A stretch of DNA of 10,991 nucleotides, taken from the NCBI GenBank assembly GCA_947628335.1, contig CANQZT010000037.1:1-10991 (forward strand), given 5' to 3'. Of this stretch, positions 1-7,402 are shown in pieces (within the stretch, counting starts at the first letter, position 1; each line of letters begins with the position of its first letter). The DNA comes from an uncultured Clostridia bacterium. GTDB lineage: Bacteria; Bacillota_A; Clostridia; TANB77; CAG-508. Below the pieces are notes generated by a model. It was not told the DNA's origin. It ran no database searches and was given only the letters and a program-made list of their open reading frames with translations. Both the position numbers and the translations under genes were made by a program.

Positions 1-25
1 TTTACTTCTTATTTTCATATAGACA

Positions 26-1237
26 TTATTTATTTTTTAAAATTTCAATTGCTTTTTGTAATTGCGTATCTTTGCTTTCTTCAATTTCTAGCTCATCTTC
101 TAACTCAGATTCTATTTTTACTTCTACATCTGGTTCTATTCCAACTTTGTTTATTTTATTTCTATTTGGTGTATAATATTCATTTGTTGTTATCTTTAAT
201 CCACTTCCATCTTTTAATGTTAACAATTCTTGTATAACGCCCTTGCCATATGTCTTTTCCCCAACAATTGTTACCTTTCCATTATCTTTTAGTGCCCCTG
301 CTAATATTTCAGATGCACTTGCAGAACTTCCATTTGTTAATAATACTATCGGTAAATTTATAATTGGATCATTTTTTGCTTTGTCTATTTCTTCCTTTCC
401 ATTCTTATCTGTAGTTATTAATAGTGTAGCATCCTTTTCTACTATTAAATCTGCTATATTTAAAGCTTCATCTACAAGTCCACCACCATTATTTCTGATA
501 TCTATAATAAGTGACGTAATGTTTTTACTTTTTAACTCTTCTAATTTATCTTTAAACTCTTCACTACACCCTTCATCAAAAGAATTGAATTTTATGTACC
601 CTATTAGAGATTTATCTATTACTTTGCTTTCAACATGATTGATTTTTACCTGTTCCCTTGCAACTTCTACTTCAAATGTTTCGCCATTTCTTAATAGCTC
701 TAATTTTACCTTCGAACCAATTTCCCCTTTTATTTTGTTTGAGGCTTCTGTTAGTTCATCTCCTGTATAACTTACTCCATCAATCTTCGTTATAATGTCT
801 CCTGGTAAAATTCCTGCATTATATGCTGGACTGTCTTTTATTGGTGATATTATTATTATAGAATTTGTTTCTGAATCTTTTGTTAAATATATACCAATTC
901 CTGTATAGTTGCCTATTATATCTGTATTAAAATCTTCCATTTCCTCTTTTGTCATATATTCTGTATATGGATCATTTAATCCTTTAATATATCCTCTAAT
1001 AGTTTCGTTCAAAATACTTTCTTCATCAATTTCACCTAAAAATTTTTGATCTATTATTTTTCTAAAACCTGAAAGTCTACTTGCAATTTGATTATCTTTT
1101 GAAGAAACTGCTACATATTTTATGTTGCCACCCATATACTGATACATAAATAATGTGGTCGCTATAAATGTAATAACTGCAACCAATACAACTAGCATTA
1201 TAATCTTATAAATACTTTTCTTTTTTTGATGTTCCAT
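26..1237 (-). CDS. S41 family C-terminal processing peptidase (CtpA/CtpB-like), membrane-anchored
   Basis: A 403-residue serine protease of the carboxy-terminal processing family, which cleaves exported proteins near their C-termini outside the membrane. Residues 11-31 form one hydrophobic segment after a Lys-rich start, so it is probably a signal anchor. Residues about 105-195 look like a PDZ domain (YTGIGIYL, then SPAYNAGILPGDIITKIDG). The S41 core follows: IDIRNNGGG at 246-253, the nucleophile motif SSASASE with Ser307, and TYGKGVIQ with Lys332 and Gln336. The Ser-to-Lys distance of 25 matches the family's Ser-Lys dyad. The tail from about 376 is acidic. AGGAGG lies just before the ATG. 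It follows the ftsE-ftsX-M23 genes, as ctpB follows ftsEX in Bacillus subtilis, which suggests a role in cell-wall or envelope proteolysis. The substrate cannot be inferred. Family assignment is sure; the choice between CtpA and CtpB is not. Confidence 0.93.
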   Translation of the reverse strand: MEHQKKKSIYKIIMLVVLVAVITFIATTLFMYQYMGGNIKYVAVSSKDNQIASRLSGFRKIIDQKFLGEIDEESILNETIRGYIKGLNDPYTEYMTKEEMEDFNTDIIGNYTGIGIYLTKDSETNSIIIISPIKDSPAYNAGILPGDIITKIDGVSYTGDELTEASNKIKGEIGSKVKLELLRNGETFEVEVAREQVKINHVESKVIDKSLIGYIKFNSFDEGCSEEFKDKLEELKSKNITSLIIDIRNNGGGLVDEALNIADLIVEKDATLLITTDKNGKEEIDKAKNDPIINLPIVLLTNGSSASASEILAGALKDNGKVTIVGEKTYGKGVIQELLTLKDGSGLKITTNEYYTPNRNKINKVGIEPDVEVKIESELEDELEIEESKDTQLQKAIEILKNK

Positions 1238-1264
1238 CTCTTCCTCCTAAAAACTTTTTTTATT

Positions 1265-1270
1265 ATTATA
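1265..1270 (-). promoter_or_regulatory. possible -10 element before the S41 protease gene
   Basis: TATAAT reads on the minus strand here, about 28 bases before the protease ATG, with the AGGAGG ribosome binding site in between. No convincing -35 hexamer lies 16-18 bases upstream. In such AT-rich DNA a lone TATAAT can occur by chance, so this is weak. Confidence 0.25.
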
Positions 1271-1323
1271 CTACAATTTTAAATTTATAGTATAATTTTA
1301 TAAAATTTTCACAAAATAATATT

Positions 1324-1343
1324 AGACTTTTTAATTAAAGTCT
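1324..1343. repeat. small inverted repeat between the hydrolase and protease genes
   Basis: AGACTTT and AAAGTCT, perfect 7-base arms around the 6-base loop TTAATT. On the plus strand the right arm is followed by TTTGTTT, as in a terminator. On the transcribed minus strand the tail is AATATTATTTTG, a poorer U-tract. It may be a minor terminator or an RNA-stabilising hairpin. Confidence 0.4.
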
Positions 1344-1370
1344 TTTGTTTCCTCTTACATTTTGATAGAT

Positions 1371-1411
1371 AAGAAATTAGGACGTACATGTTCCTTCCGT
1401 CCTAATTTTCT
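1371..1411. terminator. terminator-like hairpin after the M23 hydrolase gene
   Basis: AAATTAGGACG (1374-1384) pairs perfectly with CGTCCTAATTT (1398-1408) around a 13-base loop. With one bulge the stem extends through AAGA/TCTT. It starts about 16 bases beyond the hydrolase stop. The best T-run (CTTTTTTTA) is on the plus-strand side. On the minus strand the 3' arm ends in UAAUUUCUUAU, so termination of the ftsEX-hydrolase transcript could be partial. Either a bidirectional terminator or one protecting the operon from antisense reads would fit. Confidence 0.6.
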
Positions 1412-1426
1412 TTTTTTATTTAAAAA

Positions 1427-2629
1427 TTATTGAAGATATGGCATAGGATCTACATAGTCTCCATTTCGAAGTACACCAAAATGTAAGTGATTTCCTGTTG
1501 AATAACCAGTTGTTCCTACTGCTGCAATTTGCTGTCCTCTAGAAACTGTCTGACCAGAAGACACATAAATTGCTGAACAGTGACCATATACCGTAACTAA
1601 TCCATTTCCGTGATCAATCATAACGTAATTTCCAAATCCACTACCACAACTACATTTAGTTGCAACAGTTTTAGGATAATCATGTGTACAAGTATTTGAT
1701 ACCTTGATTACAGTTCCTGATTCTGCTGCTAAAATACTTGAACCATGAGAAGCTGCTAAATCTACTCCTTTATGATTTCTTGAACCTACTCCACCTCCAG
1801 GAGATGATCTTCCACCGAATGTAGAACTAATTCTTGCATAATTTGGACATGGCCATGCAAATTGCCCATTATATGATACTGAATTATTTGAATTACTTTT
1901 TTTAGCTGCTTCTGCTGCTATTCTTTTCATTTCACTTTCAAGATTGTCCATCTCTTGTTGATATTCATCAATTTTTGCTTGTAATTCTTTTTCCTCATCA
2001 GATAATTTTTCTACTTCATTATTTTTTAGCATTTTTGCATTTTTTAATACTACATTTTCTTTTTCAGCTTCTGCCTTTGCAGCCTTTGCCTGACTCTTTT
2101 GTTCTGATAATTCATTTTTTGCAGCCTCAATATTTGCCTTTTCTTGTTTTATAGATTCAATTAATTCTGAATCTATTTTTGCAATTTTCTCTATATTATG
2201 TAAGTTAGAAAAGAAATCTAAAAATCCACCTGGATTTAATAAAAGATCCCAATAAGATACCTTTCCTGTTTTATATTGTGCAATTAATCTTTTTTCTAAT
2301 GTATCTTCTTTTTCTTGTTGTTCTTCTTCTGCTTTTTTTAGTTCTTCTTCCTTTTCTTCTATAGACTTTTCTAAACCTTTTACTTTACTATTTAACTCAT
2401 CTAATTTATCTTGACTTTCAGAAATTTGCTCACTTAATTCTTCTATCTTTGATAAAGCTTCACTTTTTTGATTTTCAACTTCTTCCTTTCTATCTTCTAA
2501 GGCATCTTTTTGATTTGAAGCTTCATTTTTTTGATCTTGTAAATCTGTTATTGAAGTTGCATATGAAAATATTGTTAAATTGCAGCATAAGACTATTAAT
2601 AAAAAACCAATTACTATTTTTTTCTTCAT
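1427..2629 (-). CDS. secreted coiled-coil M23 family murein hydrolase (EnvC/PcsB-like FtsEX partner)
   Basis: A 400-residue exported peptidoglycan hydrolase. Residues 1-24 are a signal peptide (KKK, hydrophobic core, then SYATS). Residues about 27-245 are almost all Glu, Lys, Gln, Ala and Leu heptads, predicted as two long coiled coils. A short non-coil loop with TGKVSYWDLLLNPGGFLDFFSN sits at about 121-142. The C-terminal domain from about 257 is a LytM/M23 metallo-endopeptidase: HKGVD gives His286 and Asp290, YGH gives His350, and HLHFG gives His381 and His383. The zinc ligands and catalytic His are therefore all present, so unlike E. coli EnvC, which lacks them, it should itself be active. 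An insertion at 311-331 carries Cys314, Cys326 and Cys328. The start codon has AAGGAG seven bases upstream, overlapping the ftsX stop codon. Its place behind ftsEX suggests that FtsX gates it through the coiled coil. Confidence 0.92.
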   Translation of the reverse strand: MKKKIVIGFLLIVLCCNLTIFSYATSITDLQDQKNEASNQKDALEDRKEEVENQKSEALSKIEELSEQISESQDKLDELNSKVKGLEKSIEEKEEELKKAEEEQQEKEDTLEKRLIAQYKTGKVSYWDLLLNPGGFLDFFSNLHNIEKIAKIDSELIESIKQEKANIEAAKNELSEQKSQAKAAKAEAEKENVVLKNAKMLKNNEVEKLSDEEKELQAKIDEYQQEMDNLESEMKRIAAEAAKKSNSNNSVSYNGQFAWPCPNYARISSTFGGRSSPGGGVGSRNHKGVDLAASHGSSILAAESGTVIKVSNTCTHDYPKTVATKCSCGSGFGNYVMIDHGNGLVTVYGHCSAIYVSSGQTVSRGQQIAAVGTTGYSTGNHLHFGVLRNGDYVDPMPYLQ

Positions 2630-2641
2630 AATAAATTCTCC

Positions 2642-3547
2642 TTATACCTCTAAATATTTTCTCATCGACATCATACTTCCTACGACACCAATTCCAATTC
2701 CTAATACTAAAAATACTGTCATCATCAAATTAAACATATCTGAAAATGTTACAAATGTGATTTCCAATACTTGAACTGCCGATATTTCTAATAATTTTGG
2801 AATTATAGCATTATATGTAATTCCTACAATTAAAATTGCAATTAATGCTGCTACAACTCCGATAATTATGCCCTCTACAACAAAAGGTGACCTAATAAAG
2901 CTATTCGTTGCACCAACATATTTCATTATTGAAATTTCTTTTCTTCTTGCATGTACTGTTAACTTTATTGTATTACCAATAATTACTAACGATATAATAA
3001 CTAATATAACTAATAGTGCAAATGTAAATATCCTAACACCTTTTCCTATAGACATAAGAAGTGCTATCTGTTCATTGCTACTTGTGATTTCATCAAAATC
3101 TTCTTCATGAACAATTTGTTTAATCTCTTCTTGTACAGATTCGTTTTTTGATAAATCCGATAACGTAATTTTATATGAATAACCCATTTGTTCAAATTCT
3201 ATTCCTTCTAACACACTTGCATCGTTTTTAAATCCTTCTTTTAGTGCATTTAGATTTTCTTCTTTTGACATCATTCGAATATTATTAACACCATCAATAT
3301 TTTCAATTAATTTACCATATTCTTTTACTTTATCTTCTTCTACAGATGACATAAAAAACAATGTCATTCCTTGTGCATCTTCAATTGTATCCATCATGTG
3401 ATTAATATTTTCTCCAATAATGAAGAAAAGCCCAAATACTAACATACATAAACACATTGTTGTAAGTGCTGAAACAGTTGATTTAGTATTTTTTAATGTG
3501 TTTCTAAAACCTTCTCCTATTAAATAACCAATTATATTATATTTCAC
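2642..3547 (-). CDS. ftsX: cell division ABC transporter permease FtsX
   Basis: The membrane subunit of FtsEX, which transmits ATP hydrolysis by FtsE to an extracellular peptidoglycan hydrolase. About 301 residues from the start chosen here. A first membrane segment (ALTTMCLCMLVFGLFFIIG) precedes an extracellular domain of about 120 residues. Three more membrane segments follow in the C-terminal half (FALLVILVIISLVIIGN; VVEGIIIGVVAALIAILIVG; MMTVFLVLGIGIGVVGSMM). The cytoplasmic stretch ARRKEISIMKYVGAT is typical of the FtsX family. I place the start at a GTG (3547), because AGGTGG lies eight bases upstream and the protein then begins MKYNIIGYLIGEGFRN, like its relatives. ATGs at 3553 and 3571 are in frame, but the site is too close to or downstream of them. 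It overlaps the end of ftsE by 11 bases, so the two are translationally coupled. Confidence 0.93.
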   Translation of the reverse strand: MKYNIIGYLIGEGFRNTLKNTKSTVSALTTMCLCMLVFGLFFIIGENINHMMDTIEDAQGMTLFFMSSVEEDKVKEYGKLIENIDGVNNIRMMSKEENLNALKEGFKNDASVLEGIEFEQMGYSYKITLSDLSKNESVQEEIKQIVHEEDFDEITSSNEQIALLMSIGKGVRIFTFALLVILVIISLVIIGNTIKLTVHARRKEISIMKYVGATNSFIRSPFVVEGIIIGVVAALIAILIVGITYNAIIPKLLEISAVQVLEITFVTFSDMFNLMMTVFLVLGIGIGVVGSMMSMRKYLEV

Positions 3548-4223
3548 GGTCATACCCACCTTTTCTATCATCTCTTATGATATTACCTTTTTCAATTTGA
3601 ATTACACGTTTTTTCATTCTATCAACAATATCTTTAGCATGAGTTGCAACTATAACTGTAGTTCCTCTCATATTAATTTCATTTAGTAACATCATAATAT
3701 CCCAAGCAGTATCAGGATCTAAGTTTCCTGTTGGTTCATCTGCAATTAACATAGATGGATTATTAACAAGTGCTCTGGCAAGTGCTACCCTTTGTTGTTC
3801 TCCTCCTGATAGTTCATTAGGGTACATTTTTGCTTTTCCACTTAATCCAACAAGCGATAAAACCATAGGTACTTGGCGTCTTATATGTCTTGGAGTTGCC
3901 TTTACAATATACATGGCAAAAGCAACATTTTCATAAACTGTTTTATCTGGTAATAGTCTGAAATCTTGAAAAACTATTCCCATGCTTCTACGTAAATATG
4001 GAATCCTATTTTTCTTTAAGAAAGTCGTGTCTTTTCCGTTAATAATAATATTGCCTGAAGTTGGTTCTTCTTCTTTTAAGATAAGCTTAATTAACGTAGA
4101 TTTTCCAGAACCTGAAGAACCTACTAAAAATGCAAATTCTCCTTTTTCAATTGAAAAATTAGCATTATGAACTGCTTCTGTACCTGTTGTATATATTTTA
4201 TTAACATTCCTAAATTCTATCAT
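3537..4223 (-). CDS. ftsE: cell division ATP-binding protein FtsE
   Basis: A 228-residue cytoplasmic ABC ATPase that powers FtsX. All nucleotide-binding elements are visible: Walker A GSSGSGKST at 35-43 with Lys41, Q-loop Gln86 in VFQDFRLLP, signature LSGGEQQR at 138-145, Walker B LIADEP at 159-164 with Glu163, D-loop GNLDP, and switch His195 in ATHAKD. The VFQDFRLL and TVYENVAFAM stretches are characteristic of FtsE rather than of a generic LolD or MacB ATPase. AAGGAGA sits seven bases before the ATG. It is the first gene of the ftsE-ftsX-hydrolase cluster, 183 bases after the transketolase genes, with its own promoter. Length is normal for the family. Confidence 0.96.
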   Translation of the reverse strand: MIEFRNVNKIYTTGTEAVHNANFSIEKGEFAFLVGSSGSGKSTLIKLILKEEEPTSGNIIINGKDTTFLKKNRIPYLRRSMGIVFQDFRLLPDKTVYENVAFAMYIVKATPRHIRRQVPMVLSLVGLSGKAKMYPNELSGGEQQRVALARALVNNPSMLIADEPTGNLDPDTAWDIMMLLNEINMRGTTVIVATHAKDIVDRMKKRVIQIEKGNIIRDDRKGGYDREI

Positions 4224-4272
4224 ATTCTTCTCCTTGTATGAATTTTCTTGTTCTTACAAGACATCCTCTTAT

Positions 4273-4301
4273 ATCATATCAATAAAATACATTTATTGCA
4301 A
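4273..4301 (-). promoter_or_regulatory. sigma-A type promoter for ftsEX
   Basis: On the minus strand: -35 TTGCAA (4296-4301), a 17-base spacer, -10 TATGAT (4273-4278), with an extended -10 TG one base before. The predicted start is roughly 40 bases ahead of the ftsE ATG. It lies just beyond the transketolase terminator, so ftsEX is probably transcribed independently of the upstream genes. Confidence 0.75.
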
Positions 4302-4312
4302 TACTAAAATTT

Positions 4313-4362
4313 ACAAAAAGTGATGAAATATTGCACATTTTATGCTTATTCCACCACTTTTT
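4313..4362 (-). terminator. Rho-independent terminator after the transketolase genes
   Basis: The minus-strand transcript gives a 5' arm AAAAAGUGGUGGAAUA (4362-4347) and a 3' arm complementary over 16 positions (4330-4315), ending in UUUUU. An inner GCAU/GUGC helix closes a small loop. Where the arms differ, the minus-strand RNA has G opposite U (wobble pairs), whereas plus-strand RNA would have A opposite C. The hairpin is therefore built for minus-strand transcripts. It begins about 45 bases after the transketolase stop. Confidence 0.8.
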
Positions 4363-4406
4363 ACAACTTTTTATTAAATTTTTATGACTTTTTTGTAACA
4401 TACTTC

Positions 4407-5346
4407 CTAATTTTTTAAAACTTCTTCAATTATACTATCTTTATCTAATTTGAAATATGTTAATAGTTCTTCAGCTTTTCCACTTTTTCCAAATGTATCT
4501 TTCATTCCCATTCTTGTTACCTTAGTAGGATATTCTTCTGATAATACCTCACAGACTGCACTTCCTAGTCCTCCTATTATACTATGATCTTCTATTGTAA
4601 TTACTTTTTTCGTTTCTTTTGCACACTTTATAATAATCTCTTTATCTATAGGTTTAATAGTATGAATATCTACAACTCTTATATTAATATTTTGTTTTTC
4701 TAATTCTTCTTTTGCTAGAATTGCTTGCTGTACCATTAATCCTGTTGCAATAACAGTTGCATCTGTTCCTTCCCCTATCTGCACACCTTTTCCAATTTCA
4801 AATTTTTGATTCTCGTCATAAATAACTGGAACTGCAAGTCTACCAAGTCTTAAATACACAGGGCCATCAATCTTAGAAATTTCTTCAACTGCCCATTTTG
4901 TTTGTATATCATCTGATACACTCATAACTGTCATATTAGGTAAAGCACGCATCAACGCTATATCTTCTAACATTTGATGAGTTGCTCCGATCTTCTCCTA
5001 CCGAAATTCCTGCATGTGTTGCACATATTTTTACATTTAATTTTGGATAGCATATACTATTACGTACTTGGTCATATGCACGTCCTGTTGCAAATACAGC
5101 AAATGTGCTAACATATGGAATTTTACCAAATGTGGACATTCCTGCTGCTGTAGACATCATATCTTGCTCTGCAATTCCCATATCAAAAAATCTTTCTGGA
5201 ATTTCTTTTTTAAACATGGCTGTTTTTGTTGCTTCAGCTAAATCTGCATCAAATACAACAATATTTTCGTTCTTCTTTCCAAGTTCTACTAACTTCTTTC
5301 CATAACTTTGGCGAGTTGCTATTTTTACATCTATATTCATCATCAT
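4407..5346 (-). CDS. transketolase C-terminal subunit, needs a +1 frameshift at codon 120
   Basis: The pyrimidine-binding plus C-terminal half of transketolase, a thiamine-diphosphate enzyme of the non-oxidative pentose phosphate pathway that works with the N-terminal subunit encoded just upstream. It is readable in full only if one base is skipped. Codons 1-119 give IATRQSYGKKLVELG, VFDADLAEATKT and MGIAEQDMMSTAAGMS with the likely catalytic Glu60, ending in HAGISVGED. The next codon in that frame is CGG, and the frame stops at 4936-4938. Dropping its C gives GEDGATHQMLEDIALMRALPN, the family motif, and runs to the normal end, about 312 residues. The C-terminal part has IEDHSIIGGLGSAV and GMKDTFGKSG. 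I chose ATG 5346 because AGGTGG lies just upstream. ATGs at 5343 and 5340 are equally possible; 5361 lies upstream of that site. Identity is sure; whether it is recoded or broken is not. Confidence 0.9.
4986..4989 (-). other. putative +1 frameshift site CGGA in the transketolase C-subunit
   Basis: The minus strand reads GGA GAA GAT C GGA GCA ACT. In the incoming frame the codon after GAT is CGG. Skipping the C gives GGA, the glycine of GEDGATHQ. AGGAG ends five bases before the CGG and could act as an internal Shine-Dalgarno stimulator, though it also simply encodes the conserved Gly-Glu. Without the shift, translation ends 16 codons later. The C is not in a homopolymer. Confidence 0.6.
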
Positions 5347-5362
5347 TTTCCCACCTTTCATT

Positions 5363-6191
5363 TTATTTTGAATTCTTTAACTCTTTTAAAGCTTCATTAT
5401 ATTCATCTTCATTTGGAGCTTTTCCATGCCATCCTACTTTATTTTCCATAAAAGATACACCTTTGCCTTTTATTGTTTTTGCAATAATAGCTGTTGGTTT
5501 TCCTTTTACTTGTTTTGCTTTGTCAAATGCTTCTATTAATTGTTCTATATCATGTCCGTTTACATTTATAACATTAAATCCAAAACTTTCAAATTTATAA
5601 TCTATTGGGTATGAACTCATAACTTCTGTAATTTCTCCATCTATTTGCAAATTATTGTTATCTACAATTACACATAAGTTATCTAATTTATAATGAGCTG
5701 AACTCATTGCAGCTTCCCATACCTGACCTTCTTCAATTTCTCCGTCTCCTAACAAACAGTATACACGAATTCCATCTTGATTTAACTTAGATGCCATAGC
5801 CATTCCATTTGCACAAGATAATCCGCATTCCAAGAGAACCTGTAGACATATCTACACCTGGTATATGTTTCATATCTGGATGCCCCTGTAAAGTACTATT
5901 TATTCCTCTAAATGTTAATAATTCTTTTTTATCAAAATATCCTCTTTTTGCAAGTGTACTATAAAGTGCAGGTGATGCATGGCCTTTTGATAAAACGAAT
6001 CTATCTCTCGCAGGTGCTTTTGGATCTTCAGGATTTATATTCATTTGATTAAAATATAGAACTGTTAAAATATCTGCACAAGATAATGAACCTCCTGGAT
6101 GACCAGATTTTCCTGCATATACTTCTTCAATAATTCCAATTCTTATTTCATTTGCAATTTTTTCTAATTCTGTAATATCTGATATCTTCAA
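5363..6191 (-). CDS. transketolase N-terminal subunit, needs a +1 frameshift at codon 123
   Basis: The thiamine-diphosphate pyrophosphate-binding half of a two-subunit transketolase. The first 122 codons give AGKSGHPGGSLSCADIL (about 26-42), DRFVLSKGHASPALYSTLA (63-81), and HPDMKHIPGVDMSTGSLGM. The next codon is CGG, and this frame stops at 5787-5789. Skipping its C restores GLSCANGMAMASKL and continues through CLLGDGEIEEGQVWEA, with the GDG cofactor motif at about 148-150 and its paired Asn residues at about 178-180, to VGWHGKAPN near the end. The restored length is about 275 residues, normal for this subunit. The start is TTG at 6191, eight bases after AGGAGG. The gene begins 56 bases after hemW and ends 16 bases before the start chosen for the C-subunit, so the two are co-transcribed. 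Reading it as two separate short genes is less likely, because the lower half would start inside an invariant motif without a ribosome binding site. Confidence 0.9.
5822..5825 (-). other. putative +1 frameshift site CGGA in the transketolase N-subunit
   Basis: The minus strand reads CTT GGA ATG C GGA TTA TCT. The incoming-frame codon after ATG is CGG. Skipping the C gives GGA, the second glycine of SLGxGLS. Without the shift, translation ends 11 codons later. The site is the same four bases, CGGA, as in the neighbouring C-subunit gene and lies at nearly the same distance from the start (codon 123 against 120). The C is a single base, not part of a homopolymer. Confidence 0.6.
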
Positions 6192-6214
6192 AAAAATCCC
6201 TCCTAACTTTTTTT

Positions 6215-6243
6215 AATATATCATATAAAAATTCCTAAAGCAA
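6215..6243 (-). promoter_or_regulatory. possible promoter before the transketolase genes
   Basis: Minus strand: TTGCTT (6238-6243), 17-base spacer, TATATT (6215-6220) with TG one base before the -10. The -35 is poor and overlaps the hemW start of the gap, so this would at most supplement read-through from prmC. Confidence 0.35.
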
Positions 6244-6247
6244 TGAT

Positions 6248-7375
6248 TTATATAAATTCTTCCCAAACAAGATTTGCAAAATCTAGTCCTTTATTAGTTA
6301 ATTTAATTTTATCATTATCTACTTCAATTAAATTTTCTTTTACTAATTTATTTAATTCTTCACGAAAAATATATACTGGATTTTTAACAAATTTATTTTT
6401 AAATTCTGATATTTTTATCCCCTCTATTTTTCTTAAACCTAATAGCATAAATTCTTTTTGTTCATCAATATCTGTTTGGACTTCATTAATATTCGAAACT
6501 CTTTTATTTATATATTCTTCAAAATTATCTGGATTTGAATATCTTACTTTATTAAAATATGAATGTGCAGATACTCCAAACCCTAAATATTCTTTTTGAT
6601 CCCAGCAATTTGTATTATGTTTTGACTCATATCCATCTTTTGCAAAATTAGATATTTCATAATGCCTGTATCCTCTTTGTTCTAAAATATTTTTTACTTT
6701 CCAATACATATCCCTTTCTAAATTTTCATCTAACAACTTAAGCTTTCCTTCTTCTACTAACTCTTTTAATTTCGTTCCTTCTTCTAGTATTAGTGAATAA
6801 ACCGATATATGTTCTGGATTTAATTTTATTACTTTATTTATGCTTTCTTCTAAAATACCATTTGTTTGATTTGGAATTGCTAATATTAAATCAACATTTA
6901 TATTTTTAAATCCAATTTTCCTTGACATTTCAAATGTATCTAAAAATTCTTCATATGTATGAATTCTTCCTAGTTGTTTTAATAGTTTATTATTGGTAGT
7001 TTGTAATCCTATACTTAATCTATTAATTCCTACATTTTTATAGTTTTCTAACTTTTTGCTTGTAACAGTTCCTGGATTTACTTCTATTGTAATTTCAGCA
7101 TTTTCTTTTACTATATAATTTTCTTTTATCATATTTACAATAGAAACAATATATTTACTATCTATGTAAGATGGTGTTCCTCCACCTATATAGATAGTTG
7201 TAACTAAATAATCTTGTGAAACTTTTGAAGCTGTACTTTTTATTTCTTCTTTTAATGCTTCTATATACTGTGTTATTATTGGTTCACAATTCTCGTATGA
7301 TATGAAATCACAATAAAGACATTTTCTGGCACAAAAAGGTATATGTATATAAATTCCCATTTCCTTTTGCTTCAT
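6248..7375 (-). CDS. hemW: radical SAM heme chaperone HemW (HemN-like)
   Basis: A 375-residue radical S-adenosylmethionine protein, cytoplasmic, of the HemW family, whose characterised members bind heme and pass it to haem proteins. The [4Fe-4S] motif is IHIPFCARKCLYCDF with Cys15, Cys19 and Cys22 (CxxxCxxC). The SAM-binding GGGTPSYID is at 64-72, followed by ITIEVNPGT, GINRLSIGLQT and NVDLILAIPNQT, all typical. The C-terminal third (KEFMLLGLRKIEGI onward) matches the winged-helix-like end of the family. Older annotations call such proteins coproporphyrinogen III oxidase, but the length and N-terminus fit HemW. The ATG at 7375 is 15 bases from AGGAGG, which is long. ATG 7360 (MGIYIHIPFC) has AAAGGA almost touching it, so the exact start is open. 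It lies 27 bases after whiA in the same operon. Confidence 0.92.
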   Translation of the reverse strand: MKQKEMGIYIHIPFCARKCLYCDFISYENCEPIITQYIEALKEEIKSTASKVSQDYLVTTIYIGGGTPSYIDSKYIVSIVNMIKENYIVKENAEITIEVNPGTVTSKKLENYKNVGINRLSIGLQTTNNKLLKQLGRIHTYEEFLDTFEMSRKIGFKNINVDLILAIPNQTNGILEESINKVIKLNPEHISVYSLILEEGTKLKELVEEGKLKLLDENLERDMYWKVKNILEQRGYRHYEISNFAKDGYESKHNTNCWDQKEYLGFGVSAHSYFNKVRYSNPDNFEEYINKRVSNINEVQTDIDEQKEFMLLGLRKIEGIKISEFKNKFVKNPVYIFREELNKLVKENLIEVDNDKIKLTNKGLDFANLVWEEFI

Positions 7376-7402
7376 TTGCTTTATATAACACCTCCTTTTT
7401 TA

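Noticed and set aside
243..638. Plus-strand open frame opposite the S41 protease
   Set aside because: It lies wholly inside a clear protease gene, has no ribosome binding site, and its composition is just the complement of the real gene.
4987..5825. Explaining the CGG codons by reassignment to another amino acid, as reported for some Firmicutes
   Set aside because: Reassignment would still leave one base too many; only a frame change restores the conserved proteins.
4986..5825. Simple sequencing or assembly indels
   Set aside because: Not excluded, but less likely: the extra C is not in a homopolymer in either case, the same CGGA results twice, and no other gene in the window is broken.
4407..6191. 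Reading the transketolase region as four separate short genes
   Set aside because: The lower pieces would begin inside invariant motifs without ribosome binding sites, and joining them by skipping one base gives two normal-length subunits.
5363..6191. prfB-type +1 frameshift signal
   Set aside because: There is no CUU-stop arrangement; neither site has a stop codon in the A-site position.
6192..6247. Terminator between hemW and the transketolase genes
   Set aside because: Only weak A/T pairing with no GC-containing stem; the gap is better read as a ribosome binding site plus a possible weak promoter.
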